Shown here piece after piece: positions 7,876 through 16,214 of a DNA stretch of 19,777 bases (positions within the stretch are counted from its first letter, which is position 1; each line of letters starts with the position of its first letter). Source of the DNA: an uncultured Mollicutes bacterium. Lineage in GTDB: Bacteria > Bacillota_I > Bacilli_A > RFN20 > CAG-826. The position numbers and the translations under genes were made by a program. The notes under the pieces are model-generated. The model saw only the letters and a list, made by a program, of their open reading frames with translations, had not been told where the DNA came from and ran no database searches. Where the stretch lies: assembly GCA_937893635.1 (NCBI GenBank), contig CALBGF010000001.1, positions 1-19,777 of the forward strand, read 5' to 3'.

Positions 7876-10800
7876 TTAGTCCTTTCTTAAAGTGTTTTGT
7901 TTAATTTGTTTAGATTGCATTAAATCATTAATTAACATTAAGGCACGTTTTAACGCTAATGGAGATTTAATTTTTATCATGGTCGGTGTTTTTTCATATA
8001 TCTTTTTGTTTTTTTCATCTTTAACAGGAATTGTTGCTCCTTGATAATCATTTGGTTCAAGAGCAAGATGTAATTTTAATGTCTTACCCACAAGTGTTAT
8101 CTTCGCTAATTCTTCTTTTTCATATTTGAATACTTCACCAGCAATAGATATACGGCTAGTTAATCCATAACTTAATAAATGATTTTTTATTTCGTTATAA
8201 TATCCCTTTATTTCTTCGTTTGCCGCATCTATTTTTTCGCTAAATGGTTTACGAATAAATACTGTTTCAGTTTCATCATCACTTTCTAACACTTCTTCTT
8301 CATCAATTTCTTTATTAGATAAAACGTTGTTTATGATAGTAATTTTATTTTCTAGATTATCAAAATCTTCTTTAAAATCTCTATTTTCTTTTAAACTACG
8401 TTTTTTAAGAATTTTTAATTCATCTTTGTAATCATTTAATGCTTTTTGTAAAACATCAATTTTATTATTTATTGAAGAAATTTCTGTCGAATAATCCATT
8501 AATGCTACATTTTCATTTGTTAAATATTTTTTCTTTTTAATGAGAGCAAATATGAAATAAATTTCTAAACCTACAACAATCACATTTATACCAACAAGTG
8601 CTGGAATCCACCATCTAAACACACCTTTAGATTCTTTTATTCCAATATCTTTTCCTTGATTCCAAGTAGTGTAATAAGTATTGCAAATTGTGTATAAAAG
8701 ATTATGAGCAGATCTTCTAGCACAAACCCAAGATGAATCTAATTTAGTATTAATACCATTATTACAACGATTAGCAGGATTTAACCAAATATCATTACCG
8801 GCATGAAGTCCTTGATTTACTGGCATATCCCAGTCACCTTGGCACCAGTCAGTAATAACCACGCCTTTAAATTTCCATTCTTTTCTTAAAATTCCTTGAA
8901 TTAATTGATAGTTTCCACCTGTCCAAGTTGCGCCTAAACGATTAAACGCTGTCATCATTGCTGTTGCGCCATTTTTAACTGCTATCTCGAATGGGCGTAG
9001 ATAATTTTCACGTAAATTTTGTTCAGTTAACCAAACATTAAGTTTTCGTGGGTTAGGTCCCATTTCACTAACAACAAAGTGCTTTAAGAAACAATAAACG
9101 CCATTTTCTTTAGCTCCTTTAATAACCCTAGCAGCTAAATAGCCAGACAATACACCATCTTCACTATAATATTCAAAGTTTCTTCCATTAAATGCTGAAC
9201 GATGTAAGTTCACGCCCGGAGCGTAAATACCATTTATACCTGTTTCGTAACCTTCATTACCAAAACATTCCCCCATTGCTTCAGCCATTTGTGTTGACCA
9301 AGTTTGACCGAGCAATGTTTCATTTCCAAATCCAGTCCATTTTGACTTTTTATCACCTAATGGGCTATTAACAGAAATATTAAATCCAGCTGGTCCATCA
9401 TAATCAAACATAGAAATCTTACCAATGCTTGCCGCTGCATCATTTCCATAACCACTCGATTCAACAAAGTTTTGTAATTCTTCTGTTGTTAATTGATCTA
9501 ATAATGTTTCCCATTCTGCGGCATTATAATCGGCACCAAGTTTAGAAACTAAATCTTTATTCCAAACAAGGTTCTTTTTACTTTCTAAATCACTAAGTGA
9601 AGCTTTTGAACCATCTTCTTTAGTAACTAATAATAATGGACTATCACTACTCTTACCTTGAACTGGTTTTTCTTGTCCTTCATAAGCCAAATACTCTACA
9701 TAGTTATTGGCATAATCTAAAATTGATTTAATATCACGGTTTTTTTCTTTTGTAAGAGGGAAAGTACTAGCAAAATCATTACGTGATAAATAAGTGATTT
9801 TTTCGCCAGCATTACTTCCATCGATTGGACAATTAGCGTAAGCTGAATCGTTAATGTATTTTCCAGATTCATCAAATTCACCATATCTATTACTTACAAT
9901 CGCCCCAGTTTGAGGATCACGATTATAAATAATAGTCTTATCACATTGTAATTTGATAGTGTTTTTATTACCATCAACAAGGCTATGTGAATTTTTCATT
10001 AATTGAATTTGATAGTCTCCGTTTTCAAGTTCATAACCTGCAAAGCCATTCTTGTTTTTATCGTAAGCATCGTAACTTGCCATATCATAAGCGGAGAATG
10101 TCAATTTATATGTTTTTGATTCATTTTCTTTTAGTGCATCAGTTTTACGGAACGCTACTAAATTCACCGCGGATTTTTCAATTCCGCCTTTAGTATAAGG
10201 AGCAGTATAGTATAATTGAATAACATCTTTTCCTTCTACTTTAGATGTATTAGTAACTTTAACATCAACTTCAATTTGTGTTGCTCTTTGTAGTCCCGTT
10301 CCATTAGTGGATAATTTATATCCAACAATTTCTTGACTAAATGTGGAATAACTTAATCCATAACCAAATGGAAATTGCACAATATCATTATAATTTTTTG
10401 ATAAAGTATCTTGAAAATAATTTTCTTTATCCGCGGTTTCATACCACTTATACCCAACATAAATATCTTCAACATAATGAATATGGTCACCATTTCTTAA
10501 AGCATTAACATAAGATGGATCCATTGTTAAATCATATGGGTATGTATCTGTGAGTTTTCCACTAGGATTTACTTGTCCTTTTAAAATTCGTGGAATAGCA
10601 AGTGTTCCTGATTGTCCCGGATAGTTAACTAATAATGCTGCATCAATTTTTTCATTATTAAGGAAACCTAGTTCCATTTGATTGCCGGCATTAATTAAAA
10701 TAATTACATTTTCAAAATTATCTGAAACTAAATTTATTAATGATTCTTCTTCGGTTGATAACTCCAAATAGTGGCGATCATCATCTTTAGCACTAGGATA

Positions 10801-11403
10801 TTTGCTTTGAGTAAAAGGAATATCAATACCTTCACTTCCAAAGCGAGAAATAGTAACAACCGCTGTGTCAGAAAAATCTTTAGCATTTGCTAATAAAGTT
10901 TTTCCGTTTGTACCAGATTTATTATAAAAATCAGTATCTGGATCACTTAAAGTAGTCGATCCATTCCATCTGCTACTTCGAAAAGATTTATAAGCATCTA
11001 ATAATTCTGTATTTACTTCAAATCCTTCTTTTTCAAAAGCACTTTTTAAAGTGACTTTCTTTTCTTCATTAATTGTCGCAGTAGAACTACCTCCACCAGA
11101 TAAGAAGAAAGCACTATCGATACTTGACCAACCAAATAAGTTGATTTTTGTTGCTGATTTATCTAAAGGAAGGCATTTGTTTTTTAATAAAACCATTCCA
11201 TCTTCAGCAATTTTTTGTACTGCTTGATCATTGTTTTCAAGTGTTAATTTTGTATCTTCGCCAGAGAAGTCTGTTCCTGATCCACATAACATTGTGGTAA
11301 TTACTTCATTGTATCTTGAGCAAAAATAATTACCAACAATTAATGCAACAAGGAAAACAGAAGTAACACTTAATCCAATTATATTTTTTAAATTCTTTTT
11401 CAT
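7876..11403 (-). CDS. Membrane-spanning GH3 glycoside hydrolase, permuted domains, cytoplasmic tail (1175 aa)
   Basis: This is a family 3 glycoside hydrolase (beta-glucosidase-like, retaining exo-action) with reversed domain order. A signal anchor (residues 8-26) is followed by the GH3 C-terminal domain (~55-355, candidate acid/base Glu191 in RFGSEGID), an Fn3-like domain (~375-475), a linker, and the GH3 TIM barrel (~635-905) with GRNFEYYSEDG at 740-750, KH at 774-775 and nucleophile Asp852 in GVVITDW. A second transmembrane helix (~931-955) ends in KKKK, placing the last ~215 residues inside the cell. These form a coiled coil (~970-1030), an acidic stretch and a compact domain (~1048-1165) with KGYYNEIKNHLLSYG and KTLKLHLALEPNDY. 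Catalytic residues are intact. Normal order is barrel first; permuted forms are known in gut Clostridia. AAGAGGT precedes the ATG; the lipoprotein ends 10 bases upstream. Confidence 0.92.
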   Translation of the reverse strand: MKKNLKNIIGLSVTSVFLVALIVGNYFCSRYNEVITTMLCGSGTDFSGEDTKLTLENNDQAVQKIAEDGMVLLKNKCLPLDKSATKINLFGWSSIDSAFFLSGGGSSTATINEEKKVTLKSAFEKEGFEVNTELLDAYKSFRSSRWNGSTTLSDPDTDFYNKSGTNGKTLLANAKDFSDTAVVTISRFGSEGIDIPFTQSKYPSAKDDDRHYLELSTEEESLINLVSDNFENVIILINAGNQMELGFLNNEKIDAALLVNYPGQSGTLAIPRILKGQVNPSGKLTDTYPYDLTMDPSYVNALRNGDHIHYVEDIYVGYKWYETADKENYFQDTLSKNYNDIVQFPFGYGLSYSTFSQEIVGYKLSTNGTGLQRATQIEVDVKVTNTSKVEGKDVIQLYYTAPYTKGGIEKSAVNLVAFRKTDALKENESKTYKLTFSAYDMASYDAYDKNKNGFAGYELENGDYQIQLMKNSHSLVDGNKNTIKLQCDKTIIYNRDPQTGAIVSNRYGEFDESGKYINDSAYANCPIDGSNAGEKITYLSRNDFASTFPLTKEKNRDIKSILDYANNYVEYLAYEGQEKPVQGKSSDSPLLLVTKEDGSKASLSDLESKKNLVWNKDLVSKLGADYNAAEWETLLDQLTTEELQNFVESSGYGNDAAASIGKISMFDYDGPAGFNISVNSPLGDKKSKWTGFGNETLLGQTWSTQMAEAMGECFGNEGYETGINGIYAPGVNLHRSAFNGRNFEYYSEDGVLSGYLAARVIKGAKENGVYCFLKHFVVSEMGPNPRKLNVWLTEQNLRENYLRPFEIAVKNGATAMMTAFNRLGATWTGGNYQLIQGILRKEWKFKGVVITDWCQGDWDMPVNQGLHAGNDIWLNPANRCNNGINTKLDSSWVCARRSAHNLLYTICNTYYTTWNQGKDIGIKESKGVFRWWIPALVGINVIVVGLEIYFIFALIKKKKYLTNENVALMDYSTEISSINNKIDVLQKALNDYKDELKILKKRSLKENRDFKEDFDNLENKITIINNVLSNKEIDEEEVLESDDETETVFIRKPFSEKIDAANEEIKGYYNEIKNHLLSYGLTSRISIAGEVFKYEKEELAKITLVGKTLKLHLALEPNDYQGATIPVKDEKNKKIYEKTPTMIKIKSPLALKRALMLINDLMQSKQIKQNTLRKD

Positions 11404-11413
11404 AATATACCTC

Positions 11414-13792
11414 TTAATTCATAAAAGAAACTGTTAGCATTCTAATATTTAATGTAGCAACGCCACCCCATGCATTAGTGTAATTACCAGTTGTCTTTGC
11501 ATTTAAAATTGTAAATTCAATGACATTGTCACCAACTGTTAAGTCAATATTGCTAGCAATTGTTGACCAAGAATATTGGTTCATTGCCCAAACAGTACTT
11601 GATATACCTAATTCTTTATAATTATCTGGTAATTTATGTCCATTAATTTTTGCATTAGTGTTAGACGCTACTTCTTTAAAATCACTTGATCCATTTTTAA
11701 CCTTTATTGTTAATAATTTATCAACATCCATATCCATAGTTTCTAAATAGAATCCATCTGTGTTTTTATTATTTCCATTGCAATATAATGAGCCTGCTAA
11801 TAAAGACAAATTAACTTTGCCACTAATTTCTGAATAAATATGGAAAGCAATTGTTGCACCAACTTCAACATTTGATATATCTGAACTTCCTTGGAATTCC
11901 CATTTTCCATTTTCCATCATTTCAGCTTTTTCAACATAATATTTTTCCGTTGTATTAGTTGGATCTTGTCTATTTTTACCTGCAACTGAATAAGATTTAT
12001 GAATTGTTACATCGAATGTAGCGCTTAAGCCTTTGAATGTAATAGTTATTGTTCGAGTTTCTACTGTTAAAGATGGGGAAGATAAATCTAATGTTGTAGT
12101 TGTAGTAGTTATATAATTTGAAACATCAACTTCGTTACATACGCTACAATTAGCTATAACTTCAATTCCATCTAAAGATAAAGTGTCACCGGAATTATAA
12201 TCAAGTTGTGTTGGCTTATTCTTAATAATGAGCGATGTAAAGGTATGCTCGCCAATATTCTTCTTTTCGCCACATAAACTACATTCATGCCAGTGATTAT
12301 CCTTGTCACTTTGATAACCTTCAATCCAATTATGAGCATGAGCTACAGTAATATCAACTTTTGTTGATACTCCCATATATGAGATAACTACTTCCTTATC
12401 AGTGGCTTTTAAAGCATCGTGAGAATAAGTATAGTTTGTAATAATTTCACTACTTAAATCATCGTAATAAGCTTTAACTTCCATACCTTTGTTATCAAAA
12501 ATTTCACCAATTGCATAAGTTGTTTTATCTGGTTGTTTTGTAACTTCTATTTTTGTTACTTTCTTTTGACCTTCAATATATTTAGCAGTTAAAGATTTAA
12601 TTGCAAAATAGACTTCTCCATATCTTTGATTTTGGAAAGGATCAAGCACATGATAAAATTCATTAACATCAATTTCGATAATGTTGTCACCTTTCTTTAA
12701 CCATGTATCAATAAAATCAACATTCACAAAATAAGGAGTCCAGTTACGAGATAACATTTCTCCATTTTTATAATTAGCTGGTAATAATCCTTCTTTTACT
12801 TCAACATTTAATCCATTAACTGTTACTGATGTCGCTTTATTCAAATACATATCTGATGTCCAACCTTTATCTGGACGAGTAATGTTATATCCACCAGCGT
12901 TAAGAGAAATGCTAGCATATGAATCTTTTTCAGAATAAATATGTATTCTTACTTTTGCTAAAGCTTTAATAGCATCTATACCTTGTGCAGTTGATAAAGT
13001 ATAAGAATCAATTGTAACTTCTTCGTTCCAATTTGATGGACTATAAGATTTTACTTTATTGGCTGGCTCCACGAAGAATGGTAATTCACTAGTGGCTTCC
13101 TTAACAGTATCGTTTTTACTATACTGATCAAACACTACAGAAATACCTTCATATCCTTCGACTTTAAACGAAGTCTGAGCATCCAAATATTTTATTACAA
13201 TATTATGTTCGCCTTTACTTACTACATAACGATTAGGATTTTCAATAAGAATGTTATTTTCATATAGTTCAAATGAAGTAACTTCTCTACTTGTACTATC
13301 ACCATAATTAGCGGTAACTTTAATTAAAGATAAATCAACAATATCATTAACCACTACAGAAGTCTTAATACCTGAAGTATCAACATCTAGACTTGTAATA
13401 GAATTAGTGTTGACTTTAATGTCTAAATCCACTGATGCATTATAATAAGTGAGTGTAACTTTTTTATCTGTAGCTTTTAATGGACCTGATGGTTCAATTG
13501 AATCAAGACGATATCCTCCAAATTCTTCCTCTTCTCCATCATTCCAAATAGCTTTTAGTCTTAATCCCGTGTAATCAAAAGTTTCTCCAACATCGTACTC
13601 TAGTTTCGTAGGATAATTGATAATAGATAAAGAGGTAACTTGATAATCATCAATATCAATTGGAGCGCTAGGTTTAGTTGAAGTTTCTGAATTGTTTCCC
13701 TGACTATGATTATTGTTATCACAACTACTTAATCCGATAGCTAAAGGCACAATCAAGCTAATTAACAAACCTTTTAGTAATTTTCTTTTCAT
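11414..13792 (-). CDS. Lipoprotein with four Ig-like and two duplicated beta-sandwich domains (792 aa)
   Basis: A lipoprotein signal (MKRKLLKG..., lipobox L-S-S-C, Cys24) leads into an Asn/Ser-rich tether. Ig-like domains of the Big3 type lie at ~52-127 and ~412-483 (each with T..Y.VGE/IGE.FD..G...KA...D and LKATDK), with two more divergent ones at ~132-213 and ~519-598. Residues 217-405 and 600-792 are two copies of one larger beta domain: both contain HIYSE...SL.AG, LPxNYK, and GDN.IE near the end, as in carbohydrate-binding sandwiches. Residues ~485-517 carry HAHNW...HWHEC..CGEK...H, a likely zinc-bound knuckle. The protein is anchored outside the membrane and sits just before the GH3 gene, so glycan binding is plausible but unproven. 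AAAGGAA lies nine bases before the ATG. Confidence 0.88.
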   Translation of the reverse strand: MKRKLLKGLLISLIVPLAIGLSSCDNNNHSQGNNSETSTKPSAPIDIDDYQVTSLSIINYPTKLEYDVGETFDYTGLRLKAIWNDGEEEEFGGYRLDSIEPSGPLKATDKKVTLTYYNASVDLDIKVNTNSITSLDVDTSGIKTSVVVNDIVDLSLIKVTANYGDSTSREVTSFELYENNILIENPNRYVVSKGEHNIVIKYLDAQTSFKVEGYEGISVVFDQYSKNDTVKEATSELPFFVEPANKVKSYSPSNWNEEVTIDSYTLSTAQGIDAIKALAKVRIHIYSEKDSYASISLNAGGYNITRPDKGWTSDMYLNKATSVTVNGLNVEVKEGLLPANYKNGEMLSRNWTPYFVNVDFIDTWLKKGDNIIEIDVNEFYHVLDPFQNQRYGEVYFAIKSLTAKYIEGQKKVTKIEVTKQPDKTTYAIGEIFDNKGMEVKAYYDDLSSEIITNYTYSHDALKATDKEVVISYMGVSTKVDITVAHAHNWIEGYQSDKDNHWHECSLCGEKKNIGEHTFTSLIIKNKPTQLDYNSGDTLSLDGIEVIANCSVCNEVDVSNYITTTTTTLDLSSPSLTVETRTITITFKGLSATFDVTIHKSYSVAGKNRQDPTNTTEKYYVEKAEMMENGKWEFQGSSDISNVEVGATIAFHIYSEISGKVNLSLLAGSLYCNGNNKNTDGFYLETMDMDVDKLLTIKVKNGSSDFKEVASNTNAKINGHKLPDNYKELGISSTVWAMNQYSWSTIASNIDLTVGDNVIEFTILNAKTTGNYTNAWGGVATLNIRMLTVSFMN

Positions 13793-13804
13793 AGCAAAAA
13801 ATTC

Positions 13805-13833
13805 CTTTCATACACTGATACAATAAATGAAAG
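13805..13833 (-). promoter_or_regulatory. Leader hairpin able to mask the lipoprotein ribosome site
   Basis: On the minus strand CTTTCAT (13827-13833) is the exact complement of ATGAAAG (13805-13811), with a 15-base loop. The second arm contains the first bases of the Shine-Dalgarno AAAGGAA (13802-13808) of the 792-residue lipoprotein, so the hairpin would hide it. The 97 bases between this gene and the kinase also hold two copies of CACTGAT (13813-13819 and 13856-13862), 43 bases apart. No convincing sigma-A -35/-10 pair and no terminator are visible here, which fits either read-through from the kinase operon or an activator-dependent promoter. Confidence 0.35.
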
Positions 13834-13891
13834 CGGTTAGAATAGGAATAATACTCACTGATTATGTTAAAATTACCACTTATTTTGCTTA

Positions 13892-15250
13892 CTAGTTGTT
13901 ATCTATTTTCTCTTGACTAGGGAAAAGAATAGCTAAAGAGAATATATCCTCACGTTTAGTAATTTTTAAATCGCCATGATATTTATCCACAATCATCTTG
14001 ATTGATTTCATACCAAAGCCATGATAATCTTTATTACTTTTTGTCGTAACTGGTAAGTTATCCTTACCAATAATTAATTCGCCTGTATAATAATTCTCAA
14101 TACTTATTGATACTAAAGAATAAACATTACGCACAATCAAATTAATTTGTCTTTTATTACTATCTTGTATTTTCATAACTGCTTCAACAGCGTTATCAAT
14201 TGCGTTTCCAAATAAACAATATAAATCAGAATCTGCAATAAAACTTAACTTTGAACAATCCGCCAAACAAGATAATTTAATATTTGCTTTTTGGCATAAT
14301 AAACTTTTCTCAGTAAGAATTAAATCTAATGCTTCATTACTTGTACGTACATTGGAGTCATAGATATTAATAATTTCTTCTAATTCATTAATAGTATCTT
14401 TAGTTATGTTACCTTTTGCTGTATGTTCACGAATTTGATGTTTTAAATCATGACATTTTAAATTAATTAAATCAACATTCTTTTTGTTATCTTGATATCT
14501 AATTTTTGATTGATGCAATAATTGCGATGTAATTTCTAATTCATTTTTTAATCTACGATTATCCATAACGAAAAATTGTAAATATAATACCATCAAACAA
14601 CTTAATAAATTATAAATACCTATTACGACATAATAAACACGATTGTATTGCATGTGTAAATATGTGATTATTGAACTTAAAATGATATTAATAAGTAAAA
14701 TTAGTGAGGCAATTAATAGTAGCGATTTATTATCAATTCGTATTTCATAGTTGGATATTTTTTTCCTAAAAACAAAATAGAAAACTAAATAAACAACTAA
14801 ATGAACTTCTAAATAAGTCATCACTTGGATAACTCTTATACCTGGATCACTTAAATCAATAATTTTGTTACCATACATTCCCAAAGTTGATGGATCTGCT
14901 AATTCAAAAAATCTAGCAATAAGAGCGTATAATTCATGGGAAAAATGTTGCGTGGTATAACCAGCAATAGAAATAAAAAAGAGTTTATACCAAGGTACAT
15001 CATATACAAAAAATAAAGAAACAAAGCATAAAAGAAACAAAGTTAAAAACATTAGTGATGAAAACCACCAAGAATAACTAACTTCAAAAAGCGGAAAAAT
15101 TATTGACAAAACTAAAACCGCTCCGACTGATAATATAAATCGCAAAACACTATTTTTCTTTTTTGGTAATTTGTAAGAAAACATATGCATGGCTAAAAGA
15201 ATTTCTAATACAAATACCGGTTTATATAATGCTAATTCTGTAATTTCCAT
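13892..15250 (-). CDS. GHKL sensor histidine kinase, AgrC-like (452 aa)
   Basis: Six or seven membrane helices fill residues ~8-229 (near 8-26, 36-54, 62-83, 88-100, 140-161, 176-197, 205-228) with no large outside domain, as in peptide-sensing AgrC/ComD-type kinases. A coiled region (~230-260) leads to the phosphoacceptor motif LKCHDLKHQI, with His267 the expected site. The ATP-binding domain (~300-445) has the N box NAIDNAVEA (Asn349) and the G box HGFGMKSI (410-417). The ATG follows the regulator stop by two bases with GGTGG as ribosome site, so the two are coupled. It should autophosphorylate and pass phosphate to the regulator encoded just upstream. The signal is unknown, and no AgrB/AgrD or bacteriocin-export gene is in the window. 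Confidence 0.9.
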   Translation of the reverse strand: MEITELALYKPVFVLEILLAMHMFSYKLPKKKNSVLRFILSVGAVLVLSIIFPLFEVSYSWWFSSLMFLTLFLLCFVSLFFVYDVPWYKLFFISIAGYTTQHFSHELYALIARFFELADPSTLGMYGNKIIDLSDPGIRVIQVMTYLEVHLVVYLVFYFVFRKKISNYEIRIDNKSLLLIASLILLINIILSSIITYLHMQYNRVYYVVIGIYNLLSCLMVLYLQFFVMDNRRLKNELEITSQLLHQSKIRYQDNKKNVDLINLKCHDLKHQIREHTAKGNITKDTINELEEIINIYDSNVRTSNEALDLILTEKSLLCQKANIKLSCLADCSKLSFIADSDLYCLFGNAIDNAVEAVMKIQDSNKRQINLIVRNVYSLVSISIENYYTGELIIGKDNLPVTTKSNKDYHGFGMKSIKMIVDKYHGDLKITKREDIFSLAILFPSQEKIDNN

Positions 15251-15252
15251 TT

Positions 15253-15966
15253 TTATTTACCACCATTTGTTAAATAATTATTTAAAGCACTAATAAATTC
15301 TTTTCTTCTCGGCCTAGCTAAAGCTAATTCAGTATTATCAACTTTTACATAATCGGCAGTAACTTCTTGAACATATTTTAAATTAACCAAGTAGCATTGA
15401 TTACATAGCATAAAAGATTCATTTTTAAGTAATTCTATGTATGTTTTCATAGTTCCATATGCATGAATATTTTCACCGTCAACAAGATGAAAACAAATAT
15501 GGTGATCATAAATTTCAATATACATAAGTTTTGAAATTTCAATACGTTTAATAATGTTTTTATAATTAACAACAAAAGAGCGATTGTTCTTGTTTTTTAA
15601 AAATAATAATGCACGATTCATTTTTAGTTTAAAACTATAATAATCAATTGGCTTTAATATGTAATCAAAAGCATTAACTTCATAACCATTTATGGCGTAT
15701 TGGGCAAGAGACGTTACAAATACAATCATTACTTGATTATCAATTTTTCTTATTTCTTTAGCAGTGGCAATACCATCTAAAACTGGCATACTAATATCTA
15801 AAAGTATCAAATCAAAATCAGATTTAAAATTTTCTAAAAATAAAATACCACTATCGAAAGTTGCAATTTGAAATGCTATTTTTTCTTCAGTAAGAAAAGT
15901 TGAAAGATTGTTTTTCAAATCTAATGTCATTTCTTTTTCATCATCAATAATAGCAATTCTTAGCAT
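15253..15966 (-). CDS. LytTR response regulator, AgrA-like (237 aa)
   Basis: A receiver domain (residues 1-120) has the acidic pair Asp8-Asp9, phosphoacceptor Asp57 in LLDISMP, Thr85 and Lys105 in LKP. A LytTR DNA-binding domain follows (~130-233) with the usual pattern: I..I..I..... H....H, M....YIELL, F..CN..YLVNL.YV, and a C-terminal ALARPRRKEF. It controls transcription by binding paired direct repeats upstream of target promoters. The ATG has AGAGGA seven bases upstream. It leads the operon with the kinase; the downstream surface-protein genes are the obvious candidate targets, and self-regulation is common in this family. Confidence 0.93.
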   Translation of the reverse strand: MLRIAIIDDEKEMTLDLKNNLSTFLTEEKIAFQIATFDSGILFLENFKSDFDLILLDISMPVLDGIATAKEIRKIDNQVMIVFVTSLAQYAINGYEVNAFDYILKPIDYYSFKLKMNRALLFLKNKNNRSFVVNYKNIIKRIEISKLMYIEIYDHHICFHLVDGENIHAYGTMKTYIELLKNESFMLCNQCYLVNLKYVQEVTADYVKVDNTELALARPRRKEFISALNNYLTNGGK

Positions 15967-15985
15967 ACTAAAATCCTCTAAAAAA

Positions 15986-16014
15986 AGAATAATGTATCAA
16001 AATATTCTTGTCAA
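15986..16014 (-). promoter_or_regulatory. Sigma-A promoter of the two-component operon
   Basis: Minus strand TTGACA (16009-16014, perfect -35), 17-base spacer, TATTCT (15986-15991). The expected transcription start, near 15979, falls at the first base of the ribosome site AGAGGA (15974-15979), so the leader would be only about 13 bases long. Confidence 0.75.
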
Positions 16015-16029
16015 TAAGCTTTCATAAGC
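16014..16029 (-). promoter_or_regulatory. Helically phased GCTTAT repeats at the -35 of the two-component promoter
   Basis: GCTTAT occurs at 16024-16029 and 16014-16019 on the minus strand, exactly 10 bases apart, and the second copy abuts the -35 TTGACA. One helical turn between copies and the position next to -35 fit an activator or autoregulator site. The repeat is short, so chance is possible. Confidence 0.3.
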
Positions 16030-16050
16030 AATATTTTCCAATGAAATTTC

Positions 16051-16113
16051 TTAATAATTATATTATTAATTCTTTGATTTTTACTAAAAAATATTTTTAT
16101 TAATAAAATATTT
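16051..16113. repeat. Two all-AT palindromes upstream of the two-component promoter
   Basis: TTAATAAT-TAT-ATTATTAA (16051-16069) is a perfect inverted repeat. AAATATTTTTA (16089-16099) pairs with TAAAATATTT (16104-16113) apart from one extra T. Both lie in the 248-base gap (15967-16214) between the regulator gene and the end of the GntR gene. That gap otherwise holds only the promoter, the GntR terminator and AT-rich sequence, with no gene. In such AT-rich DNA these could arise by chance. Confidence 0.4.
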
Positions 16114-16155
16114 GTAGATTTCTTATAAAACTTAAAAAATGTAGATTTTTGGTAT

Positions 16156-16187
16156 AAAAAAGTATGACATTTCTATGATGCTTTTTT
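16156..16187 (-). terminator. Probable terminator of the GntR-RCK_C gene
   Basis: Minus strand AAAAAAG ... CTTTTTT arms enclose a stem with two mismatches, closed by a GAAA tetraloop (ATA-GAAA-TGT at the top), and the second arm is itself a six-T tract followed by AT. It begins 28 bases after the stop of the GntR gene. The stem is weak because its base is all A-T pairs. Confidence 0.45.
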
Positions 16188-16214
16188 AAAATTTATAGCA
16201 AAATCATAATATTT

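Noticed and set aside
9987..10193. Plus-strand open frame of 68 codons
   Set aside because: Antisense shadow within the GH3 gene, in the Fn3-like region; no ribosome site or family likeness.
7876..11403. GH3 gene as a frameshifted or wrongly joined pair of genes
   Set aside because: One frame runs unbroken through both modules, and GH3 proteins with this reversed order are known.
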